Translations under genes and position numbers: made by a program
From: an uncultured Collinsella sp.
GTDB lineage: Bacteria; Actinomycetota; Coriobacteriia; Coriobacteriales; Coriobacteriaceae
Reading direction: 5' to 3'
DNA: 40,290 bases
Assembly: GCA_900757185.1 (NCBI GenBank)
Contig: CAAEMX010000045.1
Location: 1 to 40,290, forward strand
Shown here: piece after piece, positions 37,676 through 40,290 of the stretch
Position numbering within the stretch: the first letter of the stretch is position 1
Layout: every line of letters begins with the position of its first letter
The notes under the pieces: generated by a model
The model's database searches: none
Told to the model about the DNA's origin: nothing
What the model saw: only the letters and a program-made list of their open reading frames with translations

Positions 37676-38368
37676 TTAGATGGCCGAGTCTTTGGACAGC
37701 TCAAAATAGTCGGGATGCAGGGCGATAACCGGGCCCTGCTCCTCGGGCATCAGGTGCAGGTGCGTCTCTGCCAGATAGCTCGCCGCGTCGGTATCGCCCC
37801 TCTTAATGGCCTCGAGAATCCGGCGATGCTGCCGACGAATCGGCTCCCAATCCAGATCCTGCGACACCATACGCAACCAGTTGTATCGCTCAAAATGCGT
37901 GTTGACGCTCTTCATCCAATCCCACAACATGTGACGGCCAGCAATCACGAAACACGTCTCATGGAACAGGTTATCCAGGTCGAAAAAGCGACGCGTTTCG
38001 CTATGGTCGAGCGACTCGGACTCGGCAAGAATCTGCTCGAGCCGATGCTTTTGCTCGGGTGAAGCGGCCGAACAGCATTTTATGAGTACGCTTCTTTCGA
38101 GTTTCTCGCGCAAGAAACAGGCATTCTCGGCGTGTTCCATGCTGATCTTAGAGACGTAGGTGCCGCTCTTGGGACGCGTTTCCACCAGCTCTTGCTCGCG
38201 CAGGCGCACAAAGGACTCGCGAATGGGCGTGCGTCCGATCCCCGTCTCCTTTTCCAGACCAATCGCCGAAAGGCGTGTGCCGGGCTTGAGCTCGGCATAG
38301 ATGATCTTGGAGCGCAGTGCGTTGTATGCCTGATCTTGCAGGCTCTGATAATGCTGGTGTTGTTCCAT
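37676..38368 (-). CDS. GntR-family regulator, FadR/FCD type
   Basis: A 230-residue regulator. N-terminal winged helix (AYNALRSKIIYAELKPGTRL, then KETGIGRTPIRESFVRL) and a C-terminal all-helical FCD ligand domain (from about 85) with D-x-x-x-H (LDNLFHETC) and later RRQHRRILEAI and ETHLHLM histidines that bind metal and a carboxylate ligand. FCD regulators sense sugar acids and related carboxylates. It is divergent from the DhuD/DhuI-like genes and likely controls them. The start has GAGGG close upstream. The ligand is inferred from neighbours only. Confidence 0.9.
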   Translation of the reverse strand: MEQHQHYQSLQDQAYNALRSKIIYAELKPGTRLSAIGLEKETGIGRTPIRESFVRLREQELVETRPKSGTYVSKISMEHAENACFLREKLERSVLIKCCSAASPEQKHRLEQILAESESLDHSETRRFFDLDNLFHETCFVIAGRHMLWDWMKSVNTHFERYNWLRMVSQDLDWEPIRRQHRRILEAIKRGDTDAASYLAETHLHLMPEEQGPVIALHPDYFELSKDSAI

Positions 38369-38638
38369 AAAGCCCTCGAATGAAGCTCACGGTTTGTCGA
38401 ATATCACCACGTAATACTATCGCATCCCGCGGCGCTCCCCGCACAGGTTATGAGCATGTCGCCTCCCCTTCGAGCCGCAGATGGCAAGCATGGCCACAAA
38501 GCGCGCAAGCCCACCGCGGCACACGATGCGATGTGTTTGCACCTGCCCTACAACCGCAACATGATTGCGGAGAGTGCACAGGCACAGAGCGAATGGCGGG
38601 CATCGCGACAATCGGCCACAACCGTTCGCCTTTTAAAA

Positions 38639-38740
38639 GTGAACGTTCACCTGATTCTAGGAAAAGCTGCGAGTAAATTCCTCTGCTTCTCCTATACTGA
38701 GCTTGTATTAGAAGTAGGACTCATAAAGATGAACGTTTCT
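38639..38740 (+). promoter_or_regulatory. Promoter and possible GntR operators of the dhuD-dhuI-like genes
   Basis: In the 387-bp divergent gap, GTGAACGTTCAC (38639-38650) is a perfect palindrome, and ATGAACGTTTCT (38729-38740) is a degenerate second copy near the ribosome site. TATACT at 38693-38698 is a -10 candidate. The palindrome is 43 bp upstream of it. These suit FCD-family binding; no other gene is seen in the gap. Confidence 0.5.
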
Positions 38741-38755
38741 TTAGGAAGGATTGCT

Positions 38756-39565
38756 ATGTCTGATCTTATGGACAGCTTCCGCCTAGATGGCAAAGTCGCG
38801 CTCGTGACCGGTGCCACCTACGGTATTGGCATGGCCATTGCCGAGGCACTCGGTGAGGCCGGGGCCAAGATTGCCTTTAACGCCCGTCACGCCGACAAAG
38901 TCGCCGAGGCCGAAAAGCACTACCGTGAGCTGGGCTTTGATGCTCACGGCTATGTTGCCGACGTCACCGACGAGACCGTCGTCGCCGAGCTCATAGCCAA
39001 GATCGAGGCAGATTTTGGCACCACGCCCGACATCCTGGTCAACAACGCCGGCGTCATCCAGCGCACCCCGATGCTCGACATGAGTGCAGAGGACTTCCGC
39101 CGCGTCGTCGATATCGACCTCAACGCACCGTTTATCGTGTCCAAGGCCTGCCTGCCCGGCATGATCGCCAAGGGCCACGGCAAGATCATCAATATCTGCT
39201 CGATGATGAGCGAACTGGGTCGCGAGACCATCGCCGGCTATGCCGCCGCCAAGGGCGGACTCAAGATGCTCACCAAGAACATCTGCTCCGAGTTCGGCGA
39301 GGCCAACATCCAGTGCAACGGCATTGGGCCCGGCTATATCGCCACGCCGCAAACCGCACCGCTGCGCGAGACGCAGCCCGACGGCAGCCGCCACCCATTT
39401 GACCAGTTCATCATTGCCAAGACGCCGGCGGCCCGTTGGGGCACGCCCGAGGACCTGAAGGGTCCCGCTGTGTTCCTGGCTTCCGACGCATCGAACTTTG
39501 TCAACGGGCACATTCTGTACGTCGATGGCGGCATCCTGGCCTACATCGGCAAGCAGCCACAGTAA
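38756..39565 (+). CDS. SDR dehydrogenase, DhuD/KduD-like
   Basis: A 269-residue short-chain dehydrogenase. Seen: TGATYGIG (18-25, NAD(P) binding), NNAG (96-99), S149, Y162-A-A-A-K166 and a PG loop GPGYIATPQT. The best fit is the gluconate 5-dehydrogenase/KduD group, which interconverts 3-deoxy-D-glycero-2,5-hexodiulosonate and 2-keto-3-deoxygluconate. In streptococci a similar pair DhuI/DhuD turns the unsaturated uronate product into KDG. Here the isomerase gene follows 30 nt later and KDG kinase and aldolase are 4-6 kb away, which supports that role. The start at 38756 follows GGAAGGA; earlier in-frame ATGs lie in the regulatory region. Confidence 0.86.
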   Translation: MSDLMDSFRLDGKVALVTGATYGIGMAIAEALGEAGAKIAFNARHADKVAEAEKHYRELGFDAHGYVADVTDETVVAELIAKIEADFGTTPDILVNNAGVIQRTPMLDMSAEDFRRVVDIDLNAPFIVSKACLPGMIAKGHGKIINICSMMSELGRETIAGYAAAKGGLKMLTKNICSEFGEANIQCNGIGPGYIATPQTAPLRETQPDGSRHPFDQFIIAKTPAARWGTPEDLKGPAVFLASDASNFVNGHILYVDGGILAYIGKQPQ

Positions 39566-39595
39566 GAAAACTGAAAAACTGAAAGGTTAACTCAA

Positions 39596-40237
39596 ATGAA
39601 GATCGCACTTATCAACGAGAACTCTCAGAACTCTAAGAACCCAATGATCGAGGCCGCACTTAAGAAGGTTGTTGAGCCCATGGGCCACACCGTCTTTAAC
39701 TATGGCATGTATGCCGACGCCGACTCCAAGCCCCTCACCTACGTGCAGAACGGCATTCTTGCCGCCGTGCTGCTGAACTCCGGCGCCGCCGACTACGTCG
39801 TGACTGGCTGCGGCACCGGCGAGGGCGCCATGCTCGCCTGCAACTCCTTCCCCGGAGTGCTGTGCGGCCATGTTGCCGACCCGCTTGACGCCTACACCTT
39901 TGCTCAGGTCAACGATGGCAACGCCGTCGCCATGCCCTTCGCTCTCAAGAACGGTTGGGGCCAGGAGCTCAACCTCGAGTACACCTTCGAGAAGCTCTTT
40001 GGCTTTGGCTCGGGCAACGGCTACCCCGCCGAGCGCGTTGAGCCCGAGCAGCGCAACAAGAAGATCCTCGATGGCGTGCGCGCTGTGACCATGCGTCCGC
40101 TCGTCGACGTCCTGGGCGAGATCGACCAGGACCTGGTGAAGGGCGCACTTGCCGGCGAGCACTTCCAGGAGTACTTCTTTGCTAACGCCACCGACGAGGC
40201 CATCATCGCCAAGGTCAAGGAGATCTTGGGCCTCTAA
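39596..40237 (+). CDS. RpiB/LacA/LacB-family isomerase, DhuI-like
   Basis: A 213-residue sugar isomerase. Seen: the MKIALINENSQNSKN start, GHTVFNYG, DYVVTGCGTGEGAMLACNS (with a G-T-G-E-G phosphate-loop-like core) and GVLCGHVADPLDA. RpiB proteins are usually about 150 residues; the C-terminal extension is a feature of the DhuI branch, which isomerises 4-deoxy-5-hexosulose uronate to the diulosonate used by DhuD. It is downstream of the DhuD-like gene in one unit. Identification as DhuI is from family, partner gene and pathway, not from a residue unique to it. The ribosome site is weak (GAAAGG). Confidence 0.8.
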   Translation: MKIALINENSQNSKNPMIEAALKKVVEPMGHTVFNYGMYADADSKPLTYVQNGILAAVLLNSGAADYVVTGCGTGEGAMLACNSFPGVLCGHVADPLDAYTFAQVNDGNAVAMPFALKNGWGQELNLEYTFEKLFGFGSGNGYPAERVEPEQRNKKILDGVRAVTMRPLVDVLGEIDQDLVKGALAGEHFQEYFFANATDEAIIAKVKEILGL

Positions 40238-40290
40238 TCGCACGACTCATCGCAGCCAACGCAAGCGGCGGCCGCCCCGAAGCCCGGGGC

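Overview
The window looks like chromosomal DNA of a gut Coriobacteriia member, most likely Collinsella or a close relative. The evidence is the high G+C, strongly biased codon use, Actinobacteria-type families (a GlnR-like regulator, a GlnA2-like glutamine synthetase, isopeptide-rich LPxTG pili with a class C sortase), GC-rich Shine-Dalgarno starts, and AT-richer islands between housekeeping blocks. The assignment is inferred from gene content only; no rRNA or tRNA gene was found.

Layout, left to right. Positions 1-3604 (minus strand) hold gatC-gatA-gatB, the tRNA amidotransferase operon, with stop/start overlaps. Positions 3909-14085 (minus) are a pilus locus: a large tip adhesin with a beta-helix-like repeat region, two backbone-type pilins and, farther downstream, a class C sortase. 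An AbiEi/AbiEii-like pair lies between the pilins and the sortase. Positions 14624-19557 (minus) hold a Cof-type HAD phosphatase, an MFS transporter, a MoaC-MobB fusion and moaA (molybdenum cofactor). Positions 19793-26592 hold a DUF559-like protein, a MATE exporter (the only plus-strand gene in the first 32 kb), ligA and a membrane-anchored HtrA protease. Positions 26765-28845 are an AT-richer three-gene cassette with a secreted papain-like cysteine protease. Positions 29030-31701 hold glnA with a GlnR-like regulator and a ribbon-helix-helix/nucleotidyltransferase fusion.

From 31744 to the end there are two linked sugar-acid modules. One is a LacI regulator divergent from kdgK and eda (KDG kinase, KDPG aldolase). 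The other is a GntR regulator divergent from an SDR dehydrogenase and an RpiB/LacAB-family isomerase. Together these four enzymes match the DhuI-DhuD-KdgK-KdgA route known from streptococci for unsaturated uronates released from glycosaminoglycans (or pectin), ending in pyruvate and glyceraldehyde-3-phosphate. A YczE-like membrane protein and an AlbA_2/COG2865 protein with palindromic operators lie between the modules.

The most unusual sequence signals are: a nine-G tract early in the tip-adhesin gene where either a one-base gain or loss gives a stop within a few codons (candidate phase variation); an 18-bp perfect hairpin in the kdgK leader that hides the ribosome site of a 28-codon upstream ORF overlapping the kdgK start; a glutamine synthetase-like protein lacking three usual metal ligands; two families of dispersed palindromic repeats; and a RelB-like/MNT fusion with no visible toxin partner.
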